Of a stretch of DNA of 64,000 nucleotides, positions 1 through 10,437 are shown in pieces (positions within the stretch are counted from its first letter, which is position 1; each line of letters begins with the position of its first letter). The stretch is from Trema orientale (taxonomy: Eukaryota > Streptophyta > Magnoliopsida > Rosales > Cannabaceae): contig JXTC01000021.1 in assembly GCA_002914845.1 (NCBI GenBank), positions 1,170,563 through 1,234,562 on the forward strand, given 5' to 3'. The notes under the pieces are model-generated. The model was not told the DNA's origin. It worked only from the letters and a program-made list of their open reading frames with translations, and searched no databases. A program made the translations under genes and the position numbers.

Positions 1-257
1 AAAATGTCATAAAATGACCTTATATTTTATTATGTTTCTACGAAATCCTCTGTAATTTGAAAACTATGGAAAAAGTTCTTTGAATTTTATATTTTAATAC
101 GCTTGTAATTTTACTATTTTTGGAATTCAACTTTTTCATGTAAGCTAAGTCGGAAAAATTATATAACTAGTATGAATAAATCATATAATTTTGACAAAAA
201 AATATGTTTGTATTAATTAAGAACATAAACAAAGTTATAATTCTATAAATAATTTGA

Positions 258-1010
258 ATGAAGTAAGAGATAAGTTTTTGACTTTGATTCATTATATCTA
301 TAAAACTATGAATAATGAAACTCAAATTACACAAGTAATGTAAATAAAGTGAGAATTCTATAAGTAATATGTATGAGTTATTACAAATTCAAAATACAAA
401 TTCAAATTTTGATTTATCATATATCTTTAGAAATATGATAAATATTTGACTTTGTTCCATTATATCTTTAAAACTACGAATAATGAAACTTAAATTACTC
501 AAATAATGTAAATAAAGTGAAAATTTTATAAGTGATATTATGAATGAGTTAGTTTTATTACTCAGGAAATGTCAATAAAGTGAGAATTCTGTAAGTAATA
601 CAAATGAGTTTATTACAAATACAAATTTTGATTTATCATATATCTTTAAGAATATGATAAATATCAGATTTTGAATGAGTTAGTTTCATTACTCGAGTAA
701 TGTCAATAAAGTGAGAGTTCTGTAAGTAATACAAATGAGTTTATCATAAATTCAATATTTGATTTATCATATATCTTTAAGAATATGATATATATCAGAT
801 TTTGATCTCTGATATCTTCAAAACTATGAATAATGAAACCTAATTTAATTGAATAGTGAGAAGTTCACAAATAATACGAATAAGTTTAGAAATAAACTTA
901 TAAGTTTGATTTATCATATTTATCTTATGAAGTGTGTCTAATAAAATTTAAATTACTTAATTATTTTTAACTTGAATAGATTTAGAATTCTATCAATAAT
1001 ACAAATAAAT
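258..1010. repeat. Degenerate tandem array, ~130-bp period
   Basis: AT-rich block built from diverged copies of one unit. The phrase aataaagtgag followed by ttctgtaagtaatacaaatg recurs, as does tttgatttatcatatatc. The two clearest copies (about 554-683 and 684-814) share attactc...aatgtcaataaagtgag at a spacing of 131 bp. Flanking copies are more diverged or partial. No coding potential was seen and the family is not recognised. Confidence 0.7.
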
Positions 1011-1019
1011 TATAAGAAC

Positions 1020-1835
1020 TTGAGTGACTTGACACCTTTGTCAGGTTTGTCGAGCACATTTTGTACATTATGAAATTTTACCCAACAAGGGTGTCGACTC
1101 GATGTCGAGTAGATCGAAAAATGTATTGGGTATATCAAGCTGATTTTAAATGATAGCCTTGGCTTATAACTCATTTCCAAATCAATACATTACGATCTAT
1201 CTCGGTGTTTTTATATACTTCTTTCACCAAATCCTTATACGCTGTGTTAGTTATGACTAAAATTCCTATTGATTGTTATCTCTCTTTAACCTATTTCCAC
1301 ACTTCTTTAATATCTTTCCACTCACCATTATATGAAACAAAAATTGTTTTCATTTCATATGTATTTGATGACTTATTTGTGCAAAAATAAAGTTCACAGA
1401 TAAGAAAACATATATGAAAGTATAAAGAGCATTCAAAATTTGGTAAAATCAGTAAACTTTTATACTATTCGACAACTCTATCAAGTGACTCGACATGCTG
1501 AGTGGTTTGATAGTGCTTTTGGATAGGCTCGACAAGTCTGTCGAGTGAGTCGACATAACTATCGAGTTATTAGATACACTTGTCAAGTGACTCGATAGTT
1601 ATGTTGAGCAAATAACCAGAGAGGATTTTAAGATTTAAGTGTAGTCAAGCGTTGTCGAGTACTACTGATCAATAATAATGTCAAGCAATGTCTAATAAGG
1701 TCAAGACCATCTCGACAGAGTTGTACTTGACAATTAAACTCGATAAAAGTGTCGAGTTTTACTTGATAAAGTGTCGATTTATACTAGACATAATTGTTGA
1801 GTCAAATCTGGGTTTCTTCCTCACGAATGTACTAC
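1020..1835. repeat. TCGA-dense degenerate short-motif tract
   Basis: About 0.8 kb of AT-rich DNA with repeated GTCGAG, CTCGAC and CTCGAT words on both strands, clustered at 1040-1115 and 1475-1790. Phrases such as aagtgactcgaca and tgtcgagt recur with irregular spacing. The two short open frames here (1205-1390 and 1688-1882) look like chance frames. No known family is recognised. Confidence 0.55.
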
Positions 1836-3365
1836 AACTTTTGGTTGAAAATGCAAGCTTTTTAAGCTCAAAAATGGTTTAAAAAATTTATATTTGTACT
1901 AAAAATTCAAATATTACTTCAAAGTACAATTTATTTCTCTTAAATAAATGAAAAAAATAAATTATATTAATTATTTGAAGGATGAGTTTTAGTTACTTGA
2001 TTGAAAAAAAAATCTTGGAAACGGTCGAATATGGAAGATAAAAATTTCAATAGATTCGTTAGTGGATAGAAAAACGATGTAAGAAGAAATGACAAAACAT
2101 TGCAGTATTTATAGATAAACTAGCTTAAAGAAAAAGGAGGAAGATGAGAGAAAAAATGGGTTTCGAGTCTTGACACGAAAAAAAAAAAAAAAACGTTAGC
2201 CACCCATCAAGTCAAAAAGTTTTTCTCTTTTTTTTTTTCAGGGGCATTCTAGTCTCTCCAATAAAGTTATAGTCAAAGAGACTAATTCTAAAATAATAAT
2301 ATTGAAATAGACTAGTTGCTAAATAAACCTATTGAAAGAGGCGTTTTTGCTAAGGTTCCCTAAAAAAAAAAAATTAGCAAGATTCCTGTTACATTCTTTT
2401 GGCCTAAATATACAATTATGAGGGCGGCAGATCGTGTCCACTGTGCGGGATCATATTGAGTTAATGTCTAATATATATATATAATTATTCAATATATAAA
2501 TCTAATTTGTGACCTGCGTTACCAAAAAAAAAGAAAAAAACTCAACATAAAGTTGGCTCGCACATACATGGGCTGATTCGGGCTCGACTTGCTTGACTTG
2601 TTTCGATAAAAACACTTAACTCACAACCCATTTTAAGCTACCAACCCCCTTTTGACCCCGGATTTTTTCTTAAGAAAAAAACTTCTATTCTCTTTTTTTA
2701 GAGACTATTTTAGCCTTATTTTAAAAGAAATTAATTATGTGCGGAAAAATTTTATACAAATTAGAGTATCCATTCTTTATTTATTATACACAATAAAAGG
2801 TAATGTTATTTTGTTTTTATGTTTTTTTATTAGTTTTTAAATTAAGAATATTTTTTATTGTTTGATTATTTGTATATTTATTAGCAGGTCAAGTTCTTGT
2901 GAAACGGGTCAAACAGATCGACCCAATTTCAACCTGTATTACTTTTTTTATACACCTTAACCCGGAGACAAAAAAAAAAAAAAGAAAAAAAGTGTCATTT
3001 TTATGTCGGATTGAAACCTGAATTGCCACCCTTGAAAATTCTAGAAGAGCATGGAAAAAGCCAAAACCAATTGATTAATATCAGACATTTACCGTTAGTG
3101 GAGGAATAAAAATGTATTACTATGTATTATCTTAATTAGAAGACTTTGGCAGCTGATCAAGGCCAGTTTAATTATGTTTCCTTATCAATATTAGTGGACC
3201 TTCTTTTTATAATGTTAATAGCTAATTAATTAAATATTCTATTGTTTTGTTTTTTTTTTTTTTGTTGGTAGTGGGGAAAATATATACTAATGAACATGCA
3301 ACATTTGTTTCATTTACGTACCTTTTTTCCAGTGGACGCATCTGGAAATGGAAGTAGACAAAAAG
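1836..3365. other. AT-rich non-coding stretch; possible decayed hAT-like ends
   Basis: No gene seen. Poly-A/poly-T runs are frequent. Around 2556-3036 there are GC-richer phrases (gggctgattcgggctcgac, and near 3010-3035 a sequence whose reverse complement reads aagggtggcaattcaggtt). These resemble subterminal sequence of plant hAT elements, but I could not pair convincing ends. Confidence 0.35.
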
Positions 3366-3550
3366 CCTGTTTGGCACAACTTTCAAAGATCTTTTAGGGC
3401 TCAAAAGATCTTTTAAGAGTGTTTGGATGAATTTTTAGAAGATCTTTTTGTATCCAAAAGATCTTTTTAAAGAAGCATGGACCTACCATCTTTTTTAAGA
3501 AGATCTTTTTATATTTTTACTTCAAGAAGTAAAAGCTATCCCAAACAGGC
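3366..3550. mobile_element. Candidate MITE with AAGATCTTTT repeats
   Basis: A 185-bp AT-rich element starting gcctgtttggca and ending tcccaaacaggc, so the ends form an inverted repeat of the common GCCTGTTTGG type. Inside are about five copies of the self-complementary word aagatctttt. No clear target-site duplication was found, so superfamily is not assigned. Confidence 0.6.
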
Positions 3551-3994
3551 CCAAAGCACTACTATATAAATAGTATTGGAACAAAAAAAAATGTACTACT
3601 CCAAAGTCCAATGCTTTTGCTAGATTCTTTTTTCGTCCTTGTTGTTTTCGATAAGAAAATTAAGCCAAAAGAATCTAAACTGAGCTCCCCACTCAATTGT
3701 AGTCTTGTAGAATACATAATTTAATGAAAAAAAAAAAGAGCGAGAGGATTCTGAACTATTTCAAGGAAAATTTAAATATTGTTGATATGTATATGTAATG
3801 TGTATGATCATGATTAGAGGAAGTGGTATATAATAACAGAGTTGTATGTATGTAATTTATATATCTTACACAGTCTTTAATATTTCCCCTGGTTACCAGT
3901 ATGACACTACGAATAGATCATTTATTTATCTTTTGATAAGTAATATTGGATTAAAAAATATATTTGTAAATAAATATGTAGAGGAAAAAAAAAA

Positions 3995-4401
3995 GGGTTT
4001 CTTACACTTATACCTATAAAAAATGAAAAGAATTACAAAAATACGGAAGTCACAGTTTTTTCCAGTTGTCGTACGGTTTTAATTAGAGAAATATCACTTT
4101 TTAAAAAATATTTAGAAAATTACCACTTTTAAAATAGTTACTGGTTACCAGTTTCCAGAAACTGGTTACTAGAAACTGGTTACCAACTATATATCAGTTA
4201 TAAATATCTTCGGTTACTAGTTACCAGTTTCTGGAAACTGGCTACTAGAAACTAGTTACTATTCTAAAAAATGGTATTTTTATAAATATTTTTTAAAAAG
4301 CGGTATTTTTCTAATAAAAACCGTTCCGCACCGTGAAAAACACAAAAGCACCGTATTTTTCCAATTCTTTTCAAAAGTACTGTAATTTTTTCTAATTTCC
4401 C
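3995..4401. mobile_element. Mutator-like MITE, copy 1 (GGTTACCAG core)
   Basis: A 407-bp copy of the same element as 4522-4913, starting gggtttcttac and ending ctaatttccc. It lies inside a poly-A run of unit A; unit B has the uninterrupted run, so the target duplication is hidden in A residues. The inner ends are inverted (gaaaagaatt.caaaaatacgg against ccgtatttttccaattctttt). The core has overlapping ggttaccag / ctggtaacc palindromic words. There is no ORF. Confidence 0.75.
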
Positions 4402-4521
4402 AAAAAAAAAAGCCAATATGAGATGATTAGAAGAGCCTAATTTTGCATAAGCAATTACTAGAAGAAGGCTCTCACCGAGTCCAACACCGCGCTTAAAGCC
4501 TGGGCTAGAGAGTTGAATTAA

Positions 4522-4913
4522 GGGTTTCTTATACTTATACCTATAAAAAATGAAAAGAATTACAAAAATACGGAAGTCACAATTTTTTCCAGTTTTCGTA
4601 CGGTTTTAATTAGGGAAATATCACTTTTTAAAAATATTTAGAAAATTACCACTTTTAAAATAGTTACTGGTTACCAGTTTCTGGAAACTGGTTACTAGAA
4701 ACTGGTTACCAATTATATATCAGTTATAAATATCTTCGGTTATTAGTTACCAGTTTCTGAAAACTGGTTACTATTTTAAAAAATGGTATTTTTATAAATA
4801 TTTTTTAAAAAGAGATATTTTTCTAATAAAAACTGTACCGCACCGTGAAAAATACAAAAGCACCGTATTTTTTCAATTCTTTTAAAAAATACCGTATTTT
4901 TTCTAATTTCCCC
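4522..4913. mobile_element. Mutator-like MITE, copy 2, 9-bp target duplication
   Basis: A 392-bp non-coding element flanked by perfect 9-bp repeats ttgaattaa (4513-4521 and 4914-4922). Duplication unit B has only one attaatcac at this point, which confirms the insertion. A 9-bp duplication is the hallmark of the Mutator superfamily. Terminal bases are gggtttc and atttcccc. The core carries the same ggttaccagtttctggaaac words as copy 1. Confidence 0.85.
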
Positions 4914-5054
4914 TTGAATTAATCACATTTCTTTAGGACTAGGCCCAACGTAGCTTCGGCCTTCTTTAGCCCACATATATTACTCGTGCATGGTTTGACT
5001 AATTATAAGGAATCTATATGGGAGTTAGTATATTAAAAAATATATTTATAAATA

Positions 5055-5333
5055 AGGGAAATTGACGTAAATAATAATAATTTTAACTAAAATGACTTTT
5101 TTATGAGTATTTTGAAAAATAATTTTTCTAGTAGTATTTTAGTGATTTGTGACCCAGTGTGACGGAGGGTCACACAATTTATGACTATTGATTAATCCTA
5201 TAAAAGTTATAATTTTATAGTCACAAATTGTGTAACCCCTGGTCGTATAATTTGTGACACTAATAGAAATGTAAATTTCAAAAGACTAACAAAAAATCAT
5301 TTTGTGCTAAATTAGTACTAGGTCAATTTCCCT
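5055..5333. mobile_element. MITE with 12-bp terminal inverted repeats
   Basis: A 279-bp element beginning agggaaattgac and ending gtcaatttccct. Internally gtgac...ggtcacacaattt pairs with aaattgtgtaacccc...gtcg, giving extra hairpin potential. It is absent from the equivalent place in duplication unit A. Comparison with that empty site suggests a short AT-rich target duplication of about 7 bp with one mismatch, too simple in sequence to type the superfamily. Confidence 0.7.
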
Positions 5334-5606
5334 AAAAATAAATATGTAAGAAAAAAAAAAGCCAACGTGAGATGATTAGAGGAGCCTAATCCTACATGAA
5401 CAATTATTAAAAGAAGTCTCCCCCCAAGTCTAACACGGCGCCTGAAGTCTGGAGTCTGGACTAGATTAATCACATTTCTTTAGGGCCAGGCCCAACCTAG
5501 CCACCCAGATTGCCTGGAAAACTTACGGCATTCTTTAGTCCACTTATATTACTCCTTGTATATGGTTTAACTAATTATAAGGAATATATATGGGAGTTAC
5601 TATTGA

Positions 5607-6537
5607 TAAATGCATGAAATACATTTTGGACAATAGATAATTAATGGCATTTTTCAATATTGTAATTCTTTTTGTGGTGTTTTAGTACGATTATTTTGCA
5701 CTGGTCAATTTTGATATTTGTATTTTTTTTTTGTGTTAACAGCCCACCAAAACATGCATCTTTGTCTAAGGCCCAAGATAGTAAGTAATTTAAGTGAAGC
5801 CCAATAATGCAATAAGCTATGCAAATCTTGCTAGAAAAAGCCCAATGATATGTGAAGAATTGCTAAAAACAGTTTTTCCTGAATTTAAATATTGTCATGC
5901 CATTTACTCCTTGATAACGCATGATTTGGGAAAAGTTATCAAGAATTACCTCATTTCGACATTTGTAGCAAAATTGGTGGCAAAAAAATTGAAGTATGTT
6001 CAAGCTGTCAAAAGTTATTAATCTTAGTTTGATTGTTTGCACTTGGTCCTCCAATTTGTCTATATTCTTGCCAACCATTGTCTAGCCATTGGAATGCAAT
6101 CTCACCAACCAATCTCCACCAAACCTCTTGCCATATAAAGCTCAATCAAATCACATTGACACATATGCAATCATGAACTTAGACAAGTGAATGCCCAAGT
6201 ACATGATAAGCTTCAATGGAGAATTCATGGGCTGATTTGATTGGGATAATCATGGAAAGATTAGAGCTGATTTTGTAAATATAATCTTACACTATAAAAA
6301 GAGCACCTTGGCATCATTCTTCAACACACTAAAAATTATTCAGTTCTCCAATTTTTAAGAGTATTGTTTTCCAATTCTTCTTCACACTTTCTCTCTATAA
6401 TTTGTGAAATGAATTGCAAGTTAGGTTAGTTCTAGAGCAAGGTTAAGAGATGATCTTTTTCGTTTAATTCTTGTGTTATGCTACTTTGATTCTTCTGTAA
6501 GGTTTTCATGTTTATATATTTTGTTTGTTAAACTCTT
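5607..6537. other. Non-coding; possible old LTR-like sequence
   Basis: No gene recognised. The 75-codon frame at 5794-6021 and the overlapping minus frame at 5863-6078 match nothing I know. The stretch 6280-6420 (ctataaaaagagcacc, then CT-rich leader-like sequence) resembles the promoter region of a plant LTR, but no second LTR or primer-binding site was found. Confidence 0.3.
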
Positions 6538-6975
6538 TATTATTCTTAATAGTGAATTCTAGTAGTTATGTTCTTCAATATCATATAAATATCGTCATAT
6601 TCTTTTAATGTGGTTATTATTAGAATTATAATTGCTTTTGATTTGTATATTTTATAAGTTTGTCTTTTATTGCAATATAATCTATGGGCGCGTCTACAGT
6701 AGGGGCGCCCCTGCGTAGGGCTCTATCTATACACCGTTTGATGGGAATCTATGAGAAATACAAACAAATTATTATTCTTAATAGTGAATTCTAGTAGTTA
6801 TGTTCTTCAATATCATATAAATATCGTCATATTCTTTTAATATGGTTATTATTAGAATTATAATTGCTTTTGATTTGTATATTTTATAAGTTTGTCTTTT
6901 ATTGCAATATAATCTATGGGCGCGTCTACAGTAGGGGCGCCCCTGTGTAGGGCTCTATCTATACACCGTTTAATG
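6538..6975. repeat. Direct tandem duplication, 232-bp unit
   Basis: The segment starting ttattattcttaatagtg at about 6537 recurs at about 6769, an offset of 232 bp, with only a few substitutions. The first unit contains a truncated left half of the hairpin MITE whose complete copy is at 6918-7089. The duplication therefore happened after the MITE inserted, or during its repair. Confidence 0.85.
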
Positions 6976-7089
6976 GGAATCTGTGTATAAATAGATTTCC
7001 CACAGATTCGCGTTATTCCTCACAGATTCCCATCAAACGGTGTATAAAGGGTGGCCCTATGTAAGGGCGCCCCTACTGTAGCCCTCCCC
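6918..7089. mobile_element. GC-rich hairpin MITE with perfect 9-bp target duplication
   Basis: A 172-bp element flanked by ataatctat on both sides (6909-6917 and 7090-7098). The two halves are long inverted repeats: left gggcgcgtctacagtagggg... and right ...cccctactgtagccctcccc, extending through tatacaccgttt and gggaatctgtg almost to the centre. The 9-bp duplication points to the Mutator superfamily. It is much richer in G+C than its surroundings. Confidence 0.85.
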
Positions 7090-7098
7090 ATAATCTAT

Positions 7099-7964
7099 TT
7101 GATAAATTGTCAATTTTAGGTAACATATAAGATAATTTTCGTGGTTTACAACGAGTTTTTCAAATCAAATACCTCTCTTTTCTCTCAAAAGTTTTCAAGA
7201 TCATATTTTCCAATTGTATATTTGGGAAGTGAAGCACGCAACTGAGTAGTAATTAGGAATCAAAGTCAGTAATAGTAAAACAAATGATTAAGTGATCCTC
7301 TAAACCTTGAATTTATTATTCTGATTATTATCTTTATTCACTATCTGTTTTATTTCTCACACCATCTATTTATCTTTATTCTATTTTATTCATGCTTTTC
7401 TTATCTTCTTGTTAATCTTTTTTGTTAATTTGTCTTATATGTGGGATCGGCACCTCAAATTTGCTACAACTACTGAAGTGCAATTTGAGCGTAAATCAAG
7501 TATATTTCCTATCAATAGAGAATCCAAATTTGACAATTAAATTTTAATGAAAGGTTTATAAAAATAAATGCTATCATTTAATTTATAATAAAATTTATTC
7601 CAATATACTAATTATAACCATTAGATTGAAATGTGAACGTTAAAATTGGTTTTTTCAATCAGTAGGCAATTTTAAAAAAAAAAAAAATCTATTATAACTG
7701 TTCCTTATATAGATATTTGGCTTTCATAGAGGCATATAAATATAGTATATGAAAACGGAAAGAACCAAGAAGTAGTTCTCATCTAGAGTCGGAGGCAAAC
7801 AAATTATAGGGCCAGACTAAACGTGTTTCAGTTGATAATTAATGACATTTTCTATATTTTGTTCCTTTAATTATATGTAAAGCGAACAGATCAAATGTTT
7901 TAAAGCGAACAGATCAAATGTTTTAAAACACACATACTTTGCTTTAATTTTAGAGCTAATGATA
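7099..7964. other. AT-rich non-coding; small tandem duplication at 7879-7924
   Basis: No gene seen. A 23-bp unit (agcgaacagatcaaatgttt...) is repeated exactly twice at 7879-7924. The phrase gtgggatcggcacctcaaat at about 7441 resembles dispersed plant retrotransposon sequence, but nothing else supports an element here. Confidence 0.4.
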
Positions 7965-8392
7965 TTAATAGCCCTAGAATTATACATGTTGTATCACTTT
8001 ATCCTTACATAGTAATAGTCCCTGAATTATGTAATTATTGCAACAATGATCTTTTTGTTACAAACTGTTAAATATTTAACAGAAATAAGTTATTACAAGT
8101 ATATGATTTAATAACCATGGTAAAAATTGAGATTCTAAATTTTTAACTTATACAATAAATAACCAAGATTTGTGCAATTACTACGGTAATGACTATTTTT
8201 TCACAAATTGTTATTTTTTATGCAAAAACGAGTCATGTTAAAAAGGCAGTTTAGTAACTATGACTAAAAATGATATGCTGACTCATAGAAATGAGTCATT
8301 ATTGTTTCATAATTCAGGACCATTATTATGCAGGTTAAAAGTTTAGGGAGCAAAGTGATGCAATGAGTATAATTTAAGGACCATTACTATAT
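7965..8392. mobile_element. Foldback element (ggaccattat family)
   Basis: The left part (gatattaatagccctagaatt...tagtaatagtccctgaatta) is the imperfect reverse complement of the right part (ataattcaggaccattattat...ttaaggaccattactat). It is a non-coding inverted-repeat element of about 0.43 kb, well diverged. It directly abuts the next foldback at 8394. Confidence 0.5.
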
Positions 8393-8393
8393 T

Positions 8394-9290
8394 GAGAAAT
8401 TATAACTAAAATAACTTCTGTTTTTAAAAAAGTGCAAAAAAAACTTTTTATTTTGGGAATTCAAAAGAAGAACCTTCTATTTAAGGAATGTTATCACTAA
8501 AATACTTTTTAAAAAAAAAAAGTGAAAAAAAACTTGTATTTTTTAAAATTCAAAATGAATACTTTATATTTGAATTATCATATTTTGTTACCTTTGACCG
8601 GTCAAAAACTTCAAAAAAATTAGTAACATTTTACTCCTATTATATTATTGTAAGCCACACAACATATTTGAAAATGAGAGGAGAGAGAATATATATGGCC
8701 TAAAACATCTTAAAAAATAAAATTCTTCCATCTATAATTGCAACACAAATTCCAAGAAGAAAAAAAAATAATTTAAAACTTTCGTAAATTTTGAAAGTGA
8801 CAAAAGAAAAATTATTTTCTCTATAGTTGTAGCACAAATCTAAAAAAAAATATATATATATAATTTTTGAAAATGATAAAAACTTCGAAAAATTTTAGAT
8901 TTTTTTTTCTTTTCTGGATTTGTGCTGCAACTATGGATTGAAAAGTATTTTTTTTTAAAAGAAATTTTAGACTATATTCTTTCTCCCATCATTTTCAAGT
9001 ATAATGTGTGCCTTAAGATAATATAATAATAGATAAATGTTAATTTTACTAATTTTTTTGAAGTCTTTGACCAGTCGAAAATAGCAAATGATATGATAAT
9101 TTAAATAGAAGGTATTTATTTTAAATTTTAATAATACAAGGGGTTTTTCACATTTTTTTTAAGATAAAAAGTATTTTAGAAATAATTTTCCTTAAATAAA
9201 AGGTACTTATTTCGAATTTTAAAAAACACAAAAAAAAAAAAAATTTCCACACTTTTTTTAAAATAGAGGATATTTTAGTGATAATTTCAC
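8394..9290. mobile_element. Long foldback element, ~0.43-kb arms
   Basis: About 897 bp in which the left arm (gagaaattataactaaaat...) pairs with the right arm (...attttagtgataatttcac) over almost the whole length. Matching landmarks include ttgaccggtcaaaaactt against gaagtctttgaccagtcg, and ttgcaacacaaattcc against ggatttgtgctgcaa near the centre. There is no transposase; the small frames inside are chance. No clean target duplication was found. Confidence 0.75.
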
Positions 9291-9684
9291 TACCATTTTT
9301 AAACCTTAATTTTATTCTTTCCTCAGATATCTTTCAATCGTTTATAAGAAAATTAAGACAAGGCAGGTTTTTTTTCTCTTTTTTTTTTTTTTTTGAGGGT
9401 AAAGACGGGTTGAAATCATATGCAGGCACATACTTGATACATAACGGTTAAAGCATAATGCTACATATATCGACTTTACGACAGTGGTTAGTATTATTTT
9501 AATTTGATATGGTTTATAATGTTGTCTCTTTAAGTTTGAGGTCATGACTACTCACTGTGAAGTTTATTACATAGTGACAATTGTTTTGGAAAAATAATAT
9601 ATAAATGCATATATAAAAGAATATTGTTAGCACAGAATCCCTAATCCCCTTATAGCTGTATAGCTCTCAGACCTTTGAAACTTC
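9291..9684. other. Non-coding flank of the copia element
   Basis: Nothing recognised. The minus-strand frame 9342-9545 starts in a poly-T run and has no family resemblance. Confidence 0.4.
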
Positions 9685-9860
9685 ATGGCTGTTAAGACAG
9701 AGTTAGTTAAGAGAAGTGGTTAGGAATTGGTTAGCTATCTTATCTGTTTTAGCTAAGTAGTTAATCTGTTAGAGAGTTAGTTAGAATCTCTGTATGTACT
9801 CTGTTCTGAGCTATGAGCTCTATATAAGACTCTCATATGATGTACTGTAATTTGAACGTA

Positions 9861-9971
9861 NNNNNNNNNNNNNNNNNNNNNNNNNNNNNNNNNNNNNNNN
9901 NNNNNNNNNNNNNNNNNNNNNNNNNNNNNNNNNNNNNNNNNNNNNNNNNNNNNNNNNNNNNNNNNNNNNNN
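9861..9971. other. Assembly gap (111 Ns)
   Basis: A run of N inside the copia 5' LTR. It falls where the left half of an inverted-repeat MITE is expected, a type of sequence that assemblers often cannot resolve. Confidence 0.99.
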
Positions 9972-10343
9972 CACTTTCTTTTTCTTGTGTGTTTTCATTA
10001 GTTTCTTTTTCTTCTATCTTTCTCAACACTTTTTATTTTCATATTCTCTCTTATCACTTTTTCTCTCATTATTACTTTTATTATCTTTTCTCTTGTGACT
10101 TTTTCTCTCCTCATTCCCTTACTTGAATTTATATTTGGTCACTCTCTCTTGACTTTTTCTCTCTAAATATTTTTTTTATAATATTTTTTATATTCATATA
10201 AATTTTTTTTCCTAAAAAATATTTTTAGAAAATATTTGCCAAACACCTATTGTTTTCTGAAAACATTATAAAACAGTTTTTGTTCTCATTTCTGAAAACA
10301 CAATTCTAAAAACAGAAAACAAAAAACAATGCCAAATAGGCCC
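9972..10343. mobile_element. Right part of PIF/Harbinger-like (Tourist-type) MITE inside the LTR
   Basis: AT-rich sequence ending aacaatgccaaataggccc, followed by taa (10344-10346). Its reverse complement starts GGGCCTATTTGGCATTG. The matching left end survives in the 3' LTR as ttaa then ggggctgtttggcat at about 15019-15037. TAA on both outer sides fits the 3-bp TWA duplication of PIF/Harbinger elements. The left half lies in the N gap. Confidence 0.65.
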
Positions 10344-10415
10344 TAAGATTCTTTGGTTCAGTACTTTGTGTTACTAAGTTCTTTCAGCTTTTAGCTATGG
10401 TTAAAAAGTTCAACA

Positions 10416-10430
10416 TGGTATCAGCGCAGT
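10416..10430 (+). promoter_or_regulatory. Primer-binding site (tRNA-iMet type)
   Basis: tggtatcagcgcag starts directly after the LTR terminus caaca. It matches the 3' end of plant initiator methionine tRNA with one change in the conserved tggtatcagagc core. It primes minus-strand cDNA synthesis in active relatives. Confidence 0.9.
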
Positions 10431-10437
10431 TTCCTCT

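Larger units (their letters stand above)
3950..5606. repeat. Tandem segmental duplication (two units)
   Basis: Unit A (about 3950-5031) and unit B (about 5032-5606) share a host backbone: attaaaaaatatattt, aaatatgta, gatgattaga.gagcctaat, attaatcacatttcttta, aactaattataaggaat and atgggagtta appear in the same order. Unit A is longer because it carries two MITEs (3995-4401 and 4522-4913). Unit B instead carries a different MITE (5055-5333). Each unit is therefore the empty-site reference for the other, and all three insertions postdate the duplication. Confidence 0.8.
9690..10415 (+). repeat. 5' LTR of copia element, interrupted
   Basis: Matches the 3' LTR at both ends. A TATA-like tatataag lies at 9821-9828. 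The LTR is enlarged to about 726 bp by an inserted inverted-repeat element that is partly hidden by the N gap 9861-9971; the 3' LTR is only about 267 bp. Confidence 0.9.
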
